Assembly: GCA_963662175.1 (NCBI GenBank)
Contig: OY759220.1
Span: 1,798,001 to 1,862,000 of the forward strand
Source: Aradus depressus
Taxonomy: Eukaryota; Arthropoda; Insecta; Hemiptera; Aradidae
DNA: 64,000 bases
Reading direction: 5' to 3'
The translations under genes were made by a program, and so were the position numbers. Under the pieces are notes generated by a model, which did not search any database, had not been told where the DNA came from, and saw only the letters and a program-made list of their open reading frames with translations. Shown here piece after piece: positions 12,431 to 23,204 of the stretch (the first letter of the stretch is position 1; each line of letters starts with the position of its first letter).

Positions 12431-12905
12431 TGCTATGCTTTTTCACTTGTAAAGATCTTTGTGGGTTTTTATTGACATGTTTCTTATACAAAATAAAACA
12501 TGTTCTTTACGAAACTTAAAGATACCATATTATAGTTTCTATTTAGAGCAAAAAAATGGATGGTAATGAGGGCTAGAGTGGCATAGCAGTTGTTATATTA
12601 AGTCCTTGGTACAGCTGGGAGCAAGGTAAAGCATCCTAGCTCTGGAAGTAATCACTAGCTTAACAATCTTTAGATACTGGCTTGAACCCAGGAGCAGTCT
12701 AATTTATTATTTAAATTATACAATTTATTTTGTGTTAATATCGTAAGTTTCGATACTTCAACATTTTTGTTTTGGTTTTCAAACAACTTTGCGTTTCAGA
12801 TAAAACAAGCACTATTTGTTACGTAACTGTCTGTCCCTTAAACCACGTCTAGCTCAAGAACCATTGAACGTATTTCTATGAAGCTCGATACATAAGTTCT
12901 GTTTA
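12431..12905. other. Unassigned, with a weak tRNA-like stretch
   Basis: Mostly AT-rich. Around 12570-12695 a GC-richer piece carries TGGCATAGCAG and, about 100 bases later, GGCTTGAACCC. These loosely resemble A and B boxes, but the spacing is too long for a normal tRNA. It may be an old SINE; I cannot confirm this. Confidence 0.4.
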
Positions 12906-12995
12906 AATAAGTAATAAGATGTATGAGTCCAACATTTATTAAACCACGACTAGTTTCGTCAGTAAACTGACATCTTCAGGTCGAATCTAAACATA
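12906..12995 (-). mobile_element. Hammerhead element, single arm
   Basis: Plus-strand GAGTCCAACATTTATTAAAC then CACGACTAGTTTCGTC is the same arm type as at 62494 (CAGTCCAACATAATTT... ACAACTAGTTTCGGC). Only one arm is present and no second arm or tail is visible beside it. The hammerhead-like motif inside reads on the minus strand. Confidence 0.65.
12943..12984 (-). ncRNA. Hammerhead-like ribozyme motif
   Basis: Minus strand: core CTGAAGA, one unpaired T, stem II GTCAG/CTGAC with loop TTTA (5 perfect pairs), then GAAAC, TA, GT and C at the expected cleavage position. Stem I is partly disrupted: three of the first four pairs form. The stem II bases differ from those of the other loci while pairing is kept, which argues for selection on RNA structure in the parent element. 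Confidence 0.6.
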
Positions 12996-13615
12996 CATAA
13001 ACCAAAAATAGAGTACAATTTTCTGTTTACCATATAAATGGTCCTATTGAAATGTTTTGCAATATCGGGAGCTAATTGAGGACGGTTAACCTGCTCCTAT
13101 TTTTTTAAAAACTCACTTTTTGTCTCAGAGTAAATTTTATAAAAACATTTATTTGTAACAAAAACGTTTCTGCTCAACATAGTACATATAATGGTATTAA
13201 TCAGGTGAACAATAATTCATTGCAAGTTTCATGCGAGAAATTTTATTTTGTATTTACTACAGTAAGAGGGATGAGTCGGCTGTGTTGTTATTTTTTACAT
13301 AGTTTGTTGTAGATCCTTTAAGAGGTTATATTAAACTGTTCGATGTTCGGTCTATTGGAGAGGTTATATAAAGCTGTGATAATGCTGAATTATTAATCCC
13401 AGGATTAAGGGGCCACTTAGCAAGCAAACAACATCCCCACCACCACCTTCACCATCCTTGCTTGTTTTAATACATTTACCAACAGATGGCTCCACTCTTC
13501 GGTCGGATTTACATTATGTAATTCATTGTTGAGATGAAGAAATATATATATATTATTGAGAAATGTGATCAATGTAATAATATATAATATAGTTTCTGCT
13601 ACAGAAAGGGGTGGA
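12996..13615. other. AT-rich, no gene seen
   Basis: No coding, RNA or mobile signature recognised. The overlapping frames at 13417-13741 on both strands exist only because of the G-run next door. Confidence 0.55.
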
Positions 13616-13832
13616 GGGGGGGGGGGGGGGAATTTATCTATAAAAACCCTTATTACTGCCGATGAAATTAATGTATCGACGATTTTATATGTGGAATCAG
13701 AAGTCAGTAAGAAAGACACTTTTGAGCCCTATAGGACATAAGAGAGAGGGGGGGGGGGGGGTTTGAGGGAGAGCGGAAACGTAGTATATTTCAAATGATT
13801 CGGTCTGGGGAAGTATATTGCCTGTCATTCAT
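13616..13832 (-). repeat. Dispersed repeat family C with two G-runs
   Basis: Minus-strand family-C copy. On the plus strand it shows TTATTACTGCCGATG with ATTAATGTATCGAC, then TTTGAGGGAGAGCGGAAACG, then GATTCGGTCTGGGGAAGTAT. Two poly-G runs (13616-13630 and 13748-13761) sit in positions where other copies have short C-rich tracts, so they look like expanded homopolymers within the repeat. Confidence 0.6.
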
Positions 13833-14086
13833 AGAAGACTTTTTGTCATACAGAATTACATTTCTTAATCCTGCAGCGAAATTCCATAATACAAAATTTT
13901 TCATGCAATCCTCTCGCATATACTTGTAGATTTCAATTGCAGGTTGGGTTTAGTTACCTTTATCAAGTACCTAACATCGCCGCAAGAATCTTTAGCTTCC
14001 AGATGGAAAGCCGTAAGGCATCGCATCGGAGTTTCGCCAAATTTAGAGTTATTCAATATGTAGATACTAAAGTTTTCATTTCAATA

Positions 14087-17000
14087 AGTTCGCTGGTGGC
14101 AGACAGAGATTAGTGCGCATTGAAGCGGGGAGAGTTCGCTGGTGGCAGACAGAGATTAGTGCGCATTGAAGCGGGCAGAGTTCGCTGGTGGCAGACAGAG
14201 ATTAGTGCGCATTGAAGCGGGCAGAGTTCGCTGGTGGCAGACAGAGATTAGTGTGCATTGAAGCGGGCAGAGTTCGCTGGTGGCAGACAGAGATTAGTGC
14301 GCATTGAAGCGGGGAGAGTTCGCTGGTGGCAGACAGAGATTAGTGCGCATTGAAGCGGGGAGAGTTCGCTGGTGGCAGACAGAGATTAGTGCGCATTGAA
14401 GCGGGGAGAGTTCGCTGGTGGCAGACAGAGATTAGTGCGCATTGAAGCGGGGAGAGTTCGCTGGTGGCAGACAGAGATTAGTGCGCATTGAAGCGGGGAG
14501 AGTTCGCTGGTGGCAGACAGAGATTAGTGCGCATTGAAGCGGGCAGAGTTCGCTGGTGGCAGACAGAGATTAGTGCGCATTGAAGCGGGCAGAGTTCGCT
14601 GGTGGCAGACAGAGATTAGTGCGCATTGAAGCGGGCAGAGTTCGCTGGTGGCAGACAGAGATTAGTGCGCATTGAAGCGGGCAGAGTTCGCTGGTGGCAG
14701 ACAGAGATTAGTGTGCATTGAAGCGGGCAGAGTTCGCTGGTGGCAGACAGAGATTAGTGCGCATTGAAGCGGGCAGAGTTCGCTGGTGGCAGACAGAGAT
14801 TAGTGTGCATTGAAGCGGGGAGAGTTCGCTGGTGGCAGACAGAGATTAGTGCGCATTGAAGCGGGCAGAGTTCGCTGGTGGCAGACAGAGATTAGTGCGC
14901 ATTGAAGCGGGCAGAGTTCGCTGGTGGCAGACAGAGATTAGTGCGCATTGAAGCGGGCAGAGTTCGCTGGTGGCAGACAGAGATTAGTGTGCATTGAAGC
15001 GGGCAGAGTTCGCTGGTGGCAGACAGAGATTAGTGCGCATTGAAGCGGGCAGAGTTCGCTGGTGGCAGACAGAGATTAGTGCGCATTGAAGCGGGGAGAG
15101 TTCGCTGGTGGCAGACAGAGATTAGTGCGCATTGAAGCGGGCAGAGTTCGCTGGTGGCAGACAGAGATTAGTGCGCATTGAAGCGGGGAGAGTTCGCTGG
15201 TGGCAGACAGAGATTAGTGCGCATTGAAGCGGGGAGAGTTCGCTGGTGGCAGACAGAGATTAGTGCGCATTGAAGCGGGCAGAGTTCGCTGGTGGCAGAC
15301 AGAGATTAGTGCGCATTGAAGCGGGGAGAGTTCGCTGGTGGCAGACAGAGATTAGTGCGCATTGAAGCGGGCAGAGTTCGCTGGTGGCAGACAGAGATTA
15401 GTGCGCATTGAAGCGGGGAGAGTTCGCTGGTGGCAGACAGAGATTAGTGCGCATTGAAGCGGGCAGAGTTCGCTGGTGGCAGACAGAGATTAGTGCGCAT
15501 TGAAGCGGGCAGAGTTCGCTAGTGGCAGACAGAGATTAGTGTGCATTGAAGCGGGCAGAGTTCGCTGGTGGCAGACAGAGATTAGTGCGCATTGAAGCGG
15601 GCAGAGTTCGCTGGTGGCAGACAGAGATTAGTGCGCATTGAAGCGGGGAGAGTTCGCTGGTGGCAGACAGAGATTAGTGCGCATTGAAGCGGGCAGAGTT
15701 CGCTGGTGGCAGACAGAGATTAGTGCGCATTGAAGCGGGGAGAGTTCGCTGGTGGCAGACAGAGATTAGTGTGCATTGAAGCGGGCAGAGTTCGCTGGTG
15801 GCAGACAGAGATTAGTGCGCATTGAAGCGGGCAGAGTTCGCTGGTGGCAGACAGAGATTAGTGCGCATTGAAGCGGGCAGAGTTCGCTGGTGGCAGACAG
15901 AGATTAGTGTGCATTGAAGCGGGCAGAGTTCGCTGGTGGCAGACAGAGATTAGTGCGCATTGAAGCGGGCAGAGTTCGCTGGTGGCAGACAGAGATTAGT
16001 GCGCATTGAAGCGGGGAGAGTTCGCTGGTGGCAGACAGAGATTAGTGCGCATTGAAGCGGGCAGAGTTCGCTGGTGGCAGACAGAGATTAGTGCGCATTG
16101 AAGCGGGCAGAGTTCGCTGGTGGCAGACAGAGATTAGTGCGCATTGAAGCGGGCAGAGTTCGCTGGTGGCAGACAGAGATTAGTGTGCATTGAAGCGGGC
16201 AGAGTTCGCTGGTGGCAGACAGAGATTAGTGCGCATTGAAGCGGGCAGAGTTCGCTGGTGGCAGACAGAGATTAGTGCGCATTGAAGCGGGGAGAGTTCG
16301 CTGGTGGCAGACAGAGATTAGTGCGCATTGAAGCGGGCAGAGTTCGCTGGTGGCAGACAGAGATTAGTGCGCATTGAAGCGGGCAGAGTTCGCTGGTGGC
16401 AGACAGAGATTAGTGCGCATTGAAGCGGCCAGAGTTCGCTGGTGGCAGACAGAGATTAGTGCGCATTGAAGCGGGCAGAGTTCGCTGGTGGCAGACAGAG
16501 ATTAGTGCGCATTGAAGCGGGCACAGTTCGCTGGTGGCAGACAGAGATTAGTGCGCATTGAAGCGGGGAGAGTTCGCTGGTGGCAGACAGAGATTAGTGC
16601 GCATTGAAGCGGGCAGAGTTCGCTGGTGGCAGACAGAGATTAGTGCGCATTGAAGCGGGCAGAGTTCGCTGGTGGCAGACAGAGATTAGTGCGCATTGAA
16701 GCGGGCAGAGTTCGCTGGTGGCAGACAGAGATTAGTGCGCATTGAAGCGGGCAGAGTTCGCTGGTGGCAGACAGAGATTAGTGCGCATTGAAGCGGGCAG
16801 AGTTCGCTGGTGGCAGACAGAGATTAGTGCGCATTGAAGCGGGCAGAGTTCGCTGGTGGCAGACAGAGATTAGTGCGCATTGAAGCGGGCAGAGTTCGCT
16901 GGTGGCAGACAGAGATTAGTGCGCATTGAAGCGGGCAGAGTTCGCTGGTGGCAGACAGAGATTAGTGCGCATTGAAGCGGGGAGAGTTCGCTGGTGGCAG

Positions 17001-18507
17001 ACAGATTAGTGCGCATTGAAGCGGGGAGAGTTCGCTGGTGGCAGACAGAGATTAGTGCGCATTGAAGCGGGCAGAGTTCGCTGGTGGCAGACAGAGATTA
17101 GTGCGCATTGAAGCGGGCTGAGTTCGCTGGTGGCAGACAGAGATTAGTGCGCATTGAAGCGGGCAGAGTTCGCTCGTGGCAGACAGAGATTAGTGCGCAT
17201 TGAAGCGGGCAGAGTTCGCTGGTGGCAGACAGAGATTAGTGCGCATTGAAGCGGGCAGAGTTCGCTGGTGGCAGACAGAGATTAGTGCGCATTGAAGCGG
17301 GCAGAGTTCGCTGGTGGCAGACAGAGATTAGTGCGCATTGAAGCGGGCAGAGTTCGCTGGTGGCAGACAGAGATTAGTGCGCATTGAAGCGGGCAGAGTT
17401 CGCTGGTGGCAGACAGAGATTAGTGCGCATTGAAGCGGGCAGAGTTCGCTGGTGGCAGACAGAGATTAATGCGCATTGAAGCGGGCAGAGTTTGCTGGTG
17501 GCAGACAGAGATTAGTGCGCATTGAAGCGGGCAGAGTTCGCTGGTGGCAGACAGAGATTAGTGCGCATTGAAGCGGGCAGAGTTCGCTGGTGGCAGACAG
17601 AGATTAGTGCGCATTGAAGCAGGCAGAGTTCGCTGGTGGCAGACAGAGATTAGTGCGCATTGAAGCGGGCAGAGTTCGCTGGTGGCAGACAGAGATTAGT
17701 GCGCATTGAAGCGGGCAGAGTTCGCTGGTGGCAGACAGAGATTAGTGCGCATTGAAGCGGGGAGAGTTCGCTGGTGGCAGACAGAGATTAGTGCGCATTG
17801 AAGCGGGCAGAGTTCGCTGGTGGCAGACAGAGATTAGTGCGCATTGAAGCGGGGAGAGTTCGCTGGTGGCAGACAGAGATTAGTGCGCATTGAAGCGGGC
17901 AGAGTTCGCTGGTGGCAGACAGAGATTAGTGCGCATTGAAGCGGGCAGAGTTCGCTGGTGGCAGACAGAGATTAGTGCGCATTGAAGCGGGCAGAGTTCG
18001 CTGGTGGCAGACAGAGATTAGTGCGCATTGAAGCGGGCAGAGTTCGCTGGTGGCAGACAGAGATTAGTGCGCATTGAAGCGGGCAGAGTTCGCTGGTGGC
18101 AGACAGAGATTAGTGTGCATTGAAGCGGGCAGAGTTCGCTGGTGGCAGACAGAGATTAGTGCGCATTGAAGCGGGCAGAGTTCGCTGGTGGCAGACAGAG
18201 ATTAGTGCGCATTGAAGCGGGCAGAGTTCGCTGGTGGCAGACAGAGATTAGTGCGCATTGAAGCGGGCAGAGTTCGCTGGTGGCAGACAGAGATTAGTGC
18301 GCATTGAAGCGGGGAGAGTTCGCTGGTGGCAGACAGAGATTAGTGCGCATTGAAGCGGGGAGAGTTCGCTGGTGGCAGACAGAGATTAGTGCGCATTGAA
18401 GCGGGGAGAGTTCGCTGGTGGCAGACAGAGATTAGTGCGCATTGAAGCGGGCAGAGTTCGCTCGTGGCAGACAGAGATTAGTGCGCATTGAAGCGGGGAG
18501 AGTTCGC
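14087..18507. repeat. 46-bp satellite-like array, about 96 copies
   Basis: 4.42 kb of a 46-bp unit beginning TTCGCTGGTGGCAGACAGAG and ending GAAGCGGGCAGAG. Main variants are GGGCAG versus GGGGAG and GTGCGC versus GTGTGC (the latter at 14251, 14711, 14803, 14987, 15539, 15769, 15907, 16183 and 18113). Only one length variant is seen, a 2-bp loss near 17003. The second half is more uniform than the first, consistent with recent local amplification. Noticeably GC-richer than its surroundings; not open in any long frame. Confidence 0.98.
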
Positions 18508-19254
18508 CTTTAAAGGTTGACTTTTATTAAATATTTGGATTTAATTTTTAGATCAAAACACCCTTCGTTGCTTTCTTCTGCAAGAAAAGAAACAAAAAAA
18601 ATCTGTTTATATTTATAAAGAAGTACTCGAAAAGAAATTTTTATTGTGGGGAGTATGTTGTTGGTGGTTGAAAAGAGAAGCTGAAGGACCTGGTGATCCT
18701 TGATGAGTTTTTATAAAGGACTAAATTGAAAAGAAAAGGAACAAAATGGTGAGAGGGGACCAAGAGGAATAGACGGCGAAGAGTTATAAAGAAGGCTTTT
18801 AGAAATTATATGGTCTTATATACTCCTCACATAATATGTGATGCTCAGGGTTTCAAAAGCTATATACATTCATAATATGTTCTTTTGAAATTCTGAGCAT
18901 TTGAAAGCTTTTCAAATCAGATTTCATTTACACAATTTTTATAAATCTTTCAGTAAATTATCAAAAACTAACTTGGAAAAGATTTTTGGTAATTCGACAA
19001 TCCAATCTGTTTGTCGCAGGACTGAACTGACTACGTTTTAAATCTGTTTCTACATTCGTCAGAATTAAAATTAAAAAGTCACGAGTGAATCTCTGCCAGT
19101 GTACTTCCTCCCCTCAAATTAAATTAAATTCTTTAGGAAATACATCTTTTAGGCTCAGGGTTTGGCCTGATATATAAATTATTCTGTTAAAAAAAGTATA
19201 AATAAATGAAAATAGAAAATAATAATAATAAAATATAATAGAATCTTAATTAAC
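18508..19254. other. AT-rich, no gene seen
   Basis: AT-rich DNA between the 46-bp array and the foldback element. No open frame of interest and no repeat family recognised. Confidence 0.6.
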
Positions 19255-19266
19255 AAATGAAAAAAA
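19255..19266. repeat. Target-site duplication, left copy
   Basis: AAATGAAAAAAA. The identical 12 bases recur at 19546-19557 on the other side of the hammerhead foldback element. Confidence 0.75.
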
Positions 19267-19371
19267 CTTCTAAGTTGAGAAACGCGGACATATTGTGGAA
19301 ACTTGTAATAAATAAATAAAACAAACTTATTTTTGAAATATTGTCTATTCCACTAAAGATATATATTCATA

Positions 19372-19411
19372 TATAACTACCGGTTTCGGCTTTATACCAT
19401 CGTCAGGTCTA
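19372..19411 (-). ncRNA. Hammerhead-like ribozyme motif, left arm
   Basis: Minus strand: CTGACGA, T, GGTATAAAGCC (weak stem II: two G-C pairs and a G-U), GAAAC, CG, GT and A at the cleavage position, followed by GTTAT. The core bases are intact, but stem II is short, so activity is doubtful. Confidence 0.5.
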
Positions 19412-19443
19412 GTTATGAACTAAAACGATGTTTAGTTCATAAC

Positions 19444-19483
19444 TAGACCTGACGATGGTATAAAGCCGAAACCGGTAGTTATA
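19444..19483 (+). ncRNA. Hammerhead-like ribozyme motif, right arm
   Basis: Exact mirror copy of the motif in the left arm, with CTGACGA at 19449-19455 and GAAAC at 19468-19472. A transcript through the whole element would fold into a long hairpin with this motif buried, so self-cleavage would compete with arm pairing. Confidence 0.5.
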
Positions 19484-19545
19484 TATGAATATATATCTTT
19501 AGTGGAATAGACAATATTTCAAAAATAAGTTTGTTTTATTTATTT

Positions 19546-19557
19546 AAATGAAAAAAA
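19546..19557. repeat. Target-site duplication, right copy
   Basis: AAATGAAAAAAA, matching 19255-19266. Confidence 0.75.
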
Positions 19558-19601
19558 GTAGTGAAAAAACTTCTAGTGAATTGGTATTTTATTTAAATAC
19601 T

Positions 19602-19980
19602 TCAATGTCCTCTGATTTTTAGCGCCCTTACTGTGTATAGTATGATATTATTGAGGTTTTGGTTGTTTGCAATGTTGAAAAGGGTCTTGTGAGGTTGCAG
19701 GCTCCTTAGTGCTTCTACTAGGGACTTTTTTCTTAATTGGCTGAAGGTTGGACACTCCATGAAGAAGTGGTGGATGTCGTCCGGTCGGTCTTCTTTGCAG
19801 ACACTACAGCTCTCTTCCCTGTTGAAGAGGTAGTTCACTCCTCCCACCGTCACTCTAGCCAGACTTTCTCTACACAGCCGTATCTGAGCCAACACTTAAC
19901 TCTCGTCCTCTCGATGTTTGTCCTCAGCTTCAAGTAGACGTTGTAGCCGTAAATATCCTTGTATGTGAGGTTATCACCTC
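19602..19980 (-). pseudogene. LINE ORF2 C-terminus with Cys-His knuckle
   Basis: The minus strand encodes VLAQIRLCRESLARVTVGGV, NYLFNREESCSVCKEDR and PDDIHHFFMECPTFSQLR. CSVC-x8-H-H-x4-C is the C-terminal knuckle found in R1/Jockey-type LINE ORF2 proteins. Upstream (about 19896-19980) another frame adds NLTYKDIYGYNVYLKLRTNI, so there is a frameshift near 19895. The frame stops at 19602. It has no RT domain and is probably a separate LINE family from the Jockey thumb fragments. Confidence 0.75.
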
Positions 19981-20157
19981 AAGTTATTCAAATTAACTAC
20001 ATTTTTGCCCGCCCTCTATACCATTTTATTTAAGTAAAATTTGACTAAAAATCGTAGTTGGTTCATTACTCAGAGTTTTTGTAATGATCATATAACACTT
20101 TGTGTCGAATCATTTATCAGTTATTGGAGATTATTAGCTAATTTTTGTATATTTGAT
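19981..20157. other. Short AT-rich spacer
   Basis: Nothing recognised between the LINE fragment and the 30/33-bp minisatellite. Confidence 0.6.
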
Positions 20158-20387
20158 GTGTAAAATCTAAGGTAGTAGACACCTCAAGGAGAAAATCTAA
20201 GGTAGTAGACACCTCAAGGACAAAATCTAAGGTAGTAGAAGACACCTCAAGGAGAAAATCTAAGGTAGTAGACACCTCAAGGAGAAAATCTAAGGTAGTA
20301 GACACCTCAAGGACAAAATCTAAGGTAGTAGAAGACACCTCAAGGAGAAAATCTAAGGTAGTAGACAACTCGAGGAGAAAATTTGGA
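20158..20387. repeat. 30/33-bp minisatellite
   Basis: About 7.5 units of AAAATCTAAGGTAGTAGACA plus CCTCAAGGAG. Lengths run 30, 30, 33, 30, 30, 33, 30: every third unit has an extra GAA (GTAGTAGAAGACACC). The real unit of amplification was therefore a 93-bp trimer. Because 30 and 33 are multiples of three, a frame stays open on the minus strand (LDFLLEVSTT-like repeats); that is a by-product. Confidence 0.93.
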
Positions 20388-20522
20388 ATTGAACATTTTC
20401 CAGATTTGGATTTGGTTGAGATCAAACAGGAACAGGTTTTTACGATTTCAAATATATAACAGCTGACCAAAATTTAACTAAATGGTATTTTATCTAATGT
20501 AAGGTTTAACATTAGAGAGAGG
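20388..20522. other. Unassigned spacer
   Basis: AT-rich, nothing recognised. Confidence 0.6.
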
Positions 20523-20730
20523 GGGGCCATGGTGGCCTTGCGGGCTAGAGCGTAGGGCTTTGGTCGCATTGTCTCACCATGGTTTTCGGGTTCGAATCCT
20601 GTCCGGGAGTGAGTTTATTTCGTAGATAGAACTCCCTCCCGGGGCCCTGCATGTCGTAAATAACTAGATATAACAAATTGACATGGCTAATATGCACCGT
20701 ACATTAAGCAAAAAAAAAAAAAAAAAAAAA
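20523..20730 (+). mobile_element. SINE-A, full copy with poly-A tail
   Basis: tRNA-derived SINE. Head: GGGGCCATGGTGGCCTTG, GCGGGCTAGAGCGTAGGGC and B box GGGTTCGAATCC. A ~110-base body follows (CTCCCTCCCGGGGCCCTGCA, then AACAAATTGACATGGC) and a run of about 20 A at the end. Internal A/B boxes allow RNA polymerase III transcription; the A tail implies mobilisation by a LINE that recognises poly-A, such as a Jockey-type element. No clear target-site duplication seen. Confidence 0.85.
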
Positions 20731-21159
20731 GGGAGAGTTGAGGGTGGGGGGGGAGGGGGGTGAAGCGCCCCTTTTCTGGATCCGGATTGTCTTCATTGAT
20801 GCATTTAACCATAATAAATACTAAAAATGGACATAATGGCTTTTGTAATTAAATATTAACAGTGAAAATAAGAGTTTAGGGAAGATTAGCGTCCAGTGAA
20901 TTAATGTTGAATTGTTAATAACATAATCCGTCCACTCTCCCACCCAATTAATTGTTTCACCCAAATTGCAATATTTCCCTGCATTGAAGCCACCTCACCT
21001 TAATGAGGGCTTTCCATATTATTATTTTTATTTTTATTTTTAATTTTTAAAAACAAAAAGGATTATAATTGAAGTTTAGAAGAGAAAGAGTATTTTGAGT
21101 CGACGGTTCAGCGTGTTTCGTGTGAGGACTTCTAAATAGACGATCAAAATTAGACATGA
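20731..21159. other. Unassigned, G-rich then AT-rich
   Basis: A G-rich stretch (20731-20765) directly follows the SINE tail; the rest is AT-rich with nothing recognised. Confidence 0.55.
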
Positions 21160-21802
21160 CACAAAAACGGAACTGTTATACTTACTTACTTAGACCATTA
21201 TGGACATACGGATCACAGATATACGATTCAGCAAAAACATCCAACATCAAACGAATTCAGGCATTTCAGTCAAAAACCAAAACAACAGAACACTTCATAA
21301 CGATCTTATGATACACACAGTACCCGACACAATACAAACTACTTACATACGTTTTTTTAGAAAATTTTACACACATACAAATCCAGAAATACGTACTTTA
21401 TCTTCACAACACTTACCACAAAACCCCCCACGAAGGTTGAAGAGGAGGTGGAACCGCGACTTACTGCCACCTTAATTCCTATTCGTTCTTAATATTTAAA
21501 AAAAAAATTTTTTTACATTATTTTCCTTTACTTTTATCATCTCTCTTACCCATTCCATCAAAGTTCTCTTTCAATTCCTTTTTATTTATTTATTTTTTTA
21601 ATTATTTTTTTTTTTTCCTTTTTTTTTTTCCCTTGTCCTTATAATTAATATAAATTTTCGTCCCGAGGACCTACCACTGGGTGGCCTTCCCCTCACATGC
21701 CATTCACGCCAACGTATCCATACCTACCAACATATATGCTGGTTGTTGCACCCTAGCAACAATTGCATCTTTATGGATAAAAGACAAAAAAAAAAAAAAA
21801 AG
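21160..21802 (+). mobile_element. 5'-truncated Jockey-type LINE with poly-A tail
   Basis: Begins inside the RT thumb: the frame at 21192 reads RPLWTYGSQIYDSAKTSNIK then RIQAFQSK. After a frameshift, the C-terminal part reads PEIRTLSSQHLPQNPPRRLK and RRWNRDLLPP. A T-rich 3' UTR (21480-21660), a GC-richer block (ACCTACCACTGGGTGGCC, CACCCTAGCAACAATTGC) and TTATGGATAAAAGAC lead to a run of A at 21786-21802. 5' truncation plus A tail is typical of target-primed reverse transcription. Close to the 1292-1650 fragment. Confidence 0.85.
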
Positions 21803-22530
21803 AAGAGAAAGATACATTTTTTTACTTCGGGGAAGTTACGTAGTCAGTCAGAAATGGGACGTTGAGTTTTCTGCAGAAAAAATTTAAAAAAATGACGTCT
21901 GTGATATCATAAAGATATTTTATACTAGATCATTTTGAGGGGAGGGGGGGGGGGGGGCTAACTAAAAACTCTAATAATTACAAATATTTAATAATACGTT
22001 TTTTTTTTTTAAACACATCTAAATTATCAAAATTCAACTTTTCCATCTGAGGAATTGATGACTGCAGTGTTGTGAAAATGATCCGATGATGCGCTGAGAT
22101 CATTTTATGTTGAATTCTATTTGTATTTATTCATTTATGTTAAAATGACCTTTTTTTATTCTTTATAAAAATGTGAATATTCAAAGGATTAAATTAAAGT
22201 TGATAACAAGATGAGGGAAAGGTTAAAAAGATAGGTAGAAGTGTGTCATGTATAGGGGACTATATTTCATGAGGACATGAGTTAGGGGGGAGGGAGGAAT
22301 TTAAATAAAATGGGGGAAAAAGAGGATCAACCCCCACCCCCACCCACCCTCCATGGTCCTCCAAAGAAAAAAGAGGGGATAATAATAAAAAGGAGAAATT
22401 TTATAAGAGGAACAACCATCTGCCCCCCTCAGCTTTTATACGCAAAACAAAATGGGGTTCTTTTTTTCTCAAAACTTACAAAGCGTTAGAATTATTTTTT
22501 CAATTATTATTTTATATAATTGTTAAAAGA
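21803..22530. other. AT-rich, no gene seen
   Basis: Contains a G14 run (21944-21957) and a C-rich patch near 22328-22350. No gene or repeat family recognised. Confidence 0.55.
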
Positions 22531-22864
22531 GGGCGCCGGTAGCTCAGTGGTATGCGTGCTTGCTTTCTGAGCTCAAGAACGTGGGTTTGAAACCCGACCT
22601 AGGCCCTTAGTTTATTTTATCTGGGAGGTAAAATAAACTTAAGCACGCCGTCCTTCGGATGGGACGTTTAGCGATGGTGAACGATGTCAGGTACTTGTTA
22701 AAGACCCCTGGTGATTACAAATTTAGGGTAATCAAAATTTAGGACTCCCACAGTAGAGTCGGGCTCATGTCCACCTAGAGTGATGAAAGAGGGCTCTGGT
22801 AGTAGGCGATATGACCTCGCAGTTAAAGCCCGGGCATAAGTCATAACACCTAACTTAACCTAAA
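22531..22864 (+). mobile_element. SINE-B, nearly full length
   Basis: tRNA-derived head GGGCGCCGGTAGCTCAGTGG (A box) ... GTGGGTTTGAAACCCGACC (B box). Body blocks: TTTATTTTATCTGGGAGG, AGCACGCCGTCCTTCGGATG, AATTTAGGACTCCCACAG, GTCGGGCTCATGTCCACC, AGTAGGCGATATGACCTCG and GTTAAAGCCCGGGCATAAGT. The tail CACCTAACTTAACCTAA has CTAAC-like repeats and no poly-A. This copy defines the family together with 51876-52222. Confidence 0.9.
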
Positions 22865-22917
22865 TTATTAAAAATGTTGGCACCAGGATATCACAACAAC
22901 TGTCGTAAAACGGTGAA
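22865..22917. other. Short spacer between two SINE-B copies
   Basis: About 50 bases separate two SINE-B copies in the same orientation; the second is more diverged, so this is not a recent tandem duplication. Confidence 0.6.
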
Positions 22918-23204
22918 ACGAGCTCAGTGGTATGCGTGCTTGTTTACTGAGCTCAAATCGCAGTTTCGGGACCCAGCCGAGGCCCTGAGCTGTTTTATCT
23001 GAGAGGTGAAATAACCTTGAGCACACCGTCCTTCGGATGGGATTTTAAGTGATGGTCTCGAGTCTGTACAATGTCAGGTACTCGTTAAAAACCCCTACGC
23101 TAGTTGAATAAAAATTTAGAGTAGGCAAATTTAGGACTCCCATAGTAGAATCGGGCTCATGTCCACCGAAAATATGAAAGGACGCTCTGGTAGTAGGCGA
23201 TATA
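22918..23204 (+). mobile_element. SINE-B, diverged copy
   Basis: Retains AGCTCAGTGGTATGCGTGC, the B-box region (CAGTTTCGGGACCC, mutated), GTCCTTCGGATGGG, and GTAGTAGGCGATAT, and then stops. The last 45 bases of the family are missing. Confidence 0.85.

Larger units (their letters stand above)
19267..19545 (-). mobile_element. Hammerhead foldback element (family 2) with TSD
   Basis: A 279-bp insertion. Plus-strand order is a ~43-base block (CTTCTAAGTTGAGAAACGCG, then GACATATTGTGGAAACTTG), then two 115-bp inverted arms (19310-19424 and 19431-19545) around a 6-base centre. The arms are virtually perfect complements. Each arm contains one hammerhead-like motif, in opposite orientation. If the non-palindromic block is the 3' tail, the element reads on the minus strand. 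The 12-bp duplication shows insertion by staggered cutting. No open frame, so it must be non-autonomous. Confidence 0.85.

Noticed and set aside
12570..12695. A third tRNA-derived SINE
   Set aside because: The A- and B-box-like strings are too far apart, no other copy is visible and no tail is present.
20523..20606. A functional tRNA gene
   Set aside because: A and B boxes are present, but the sequence does not form a clean cloverleaf and is followed by a shared SINE body and a poly-A tail; other copies exist at 1201 and 59966.
22531..22605. A functional tRNA gene at the SINE-B head
   Set aside because: Same head occurs in several dispersed copies fused to the SINE body, and the B box is mutated from copy to copy.
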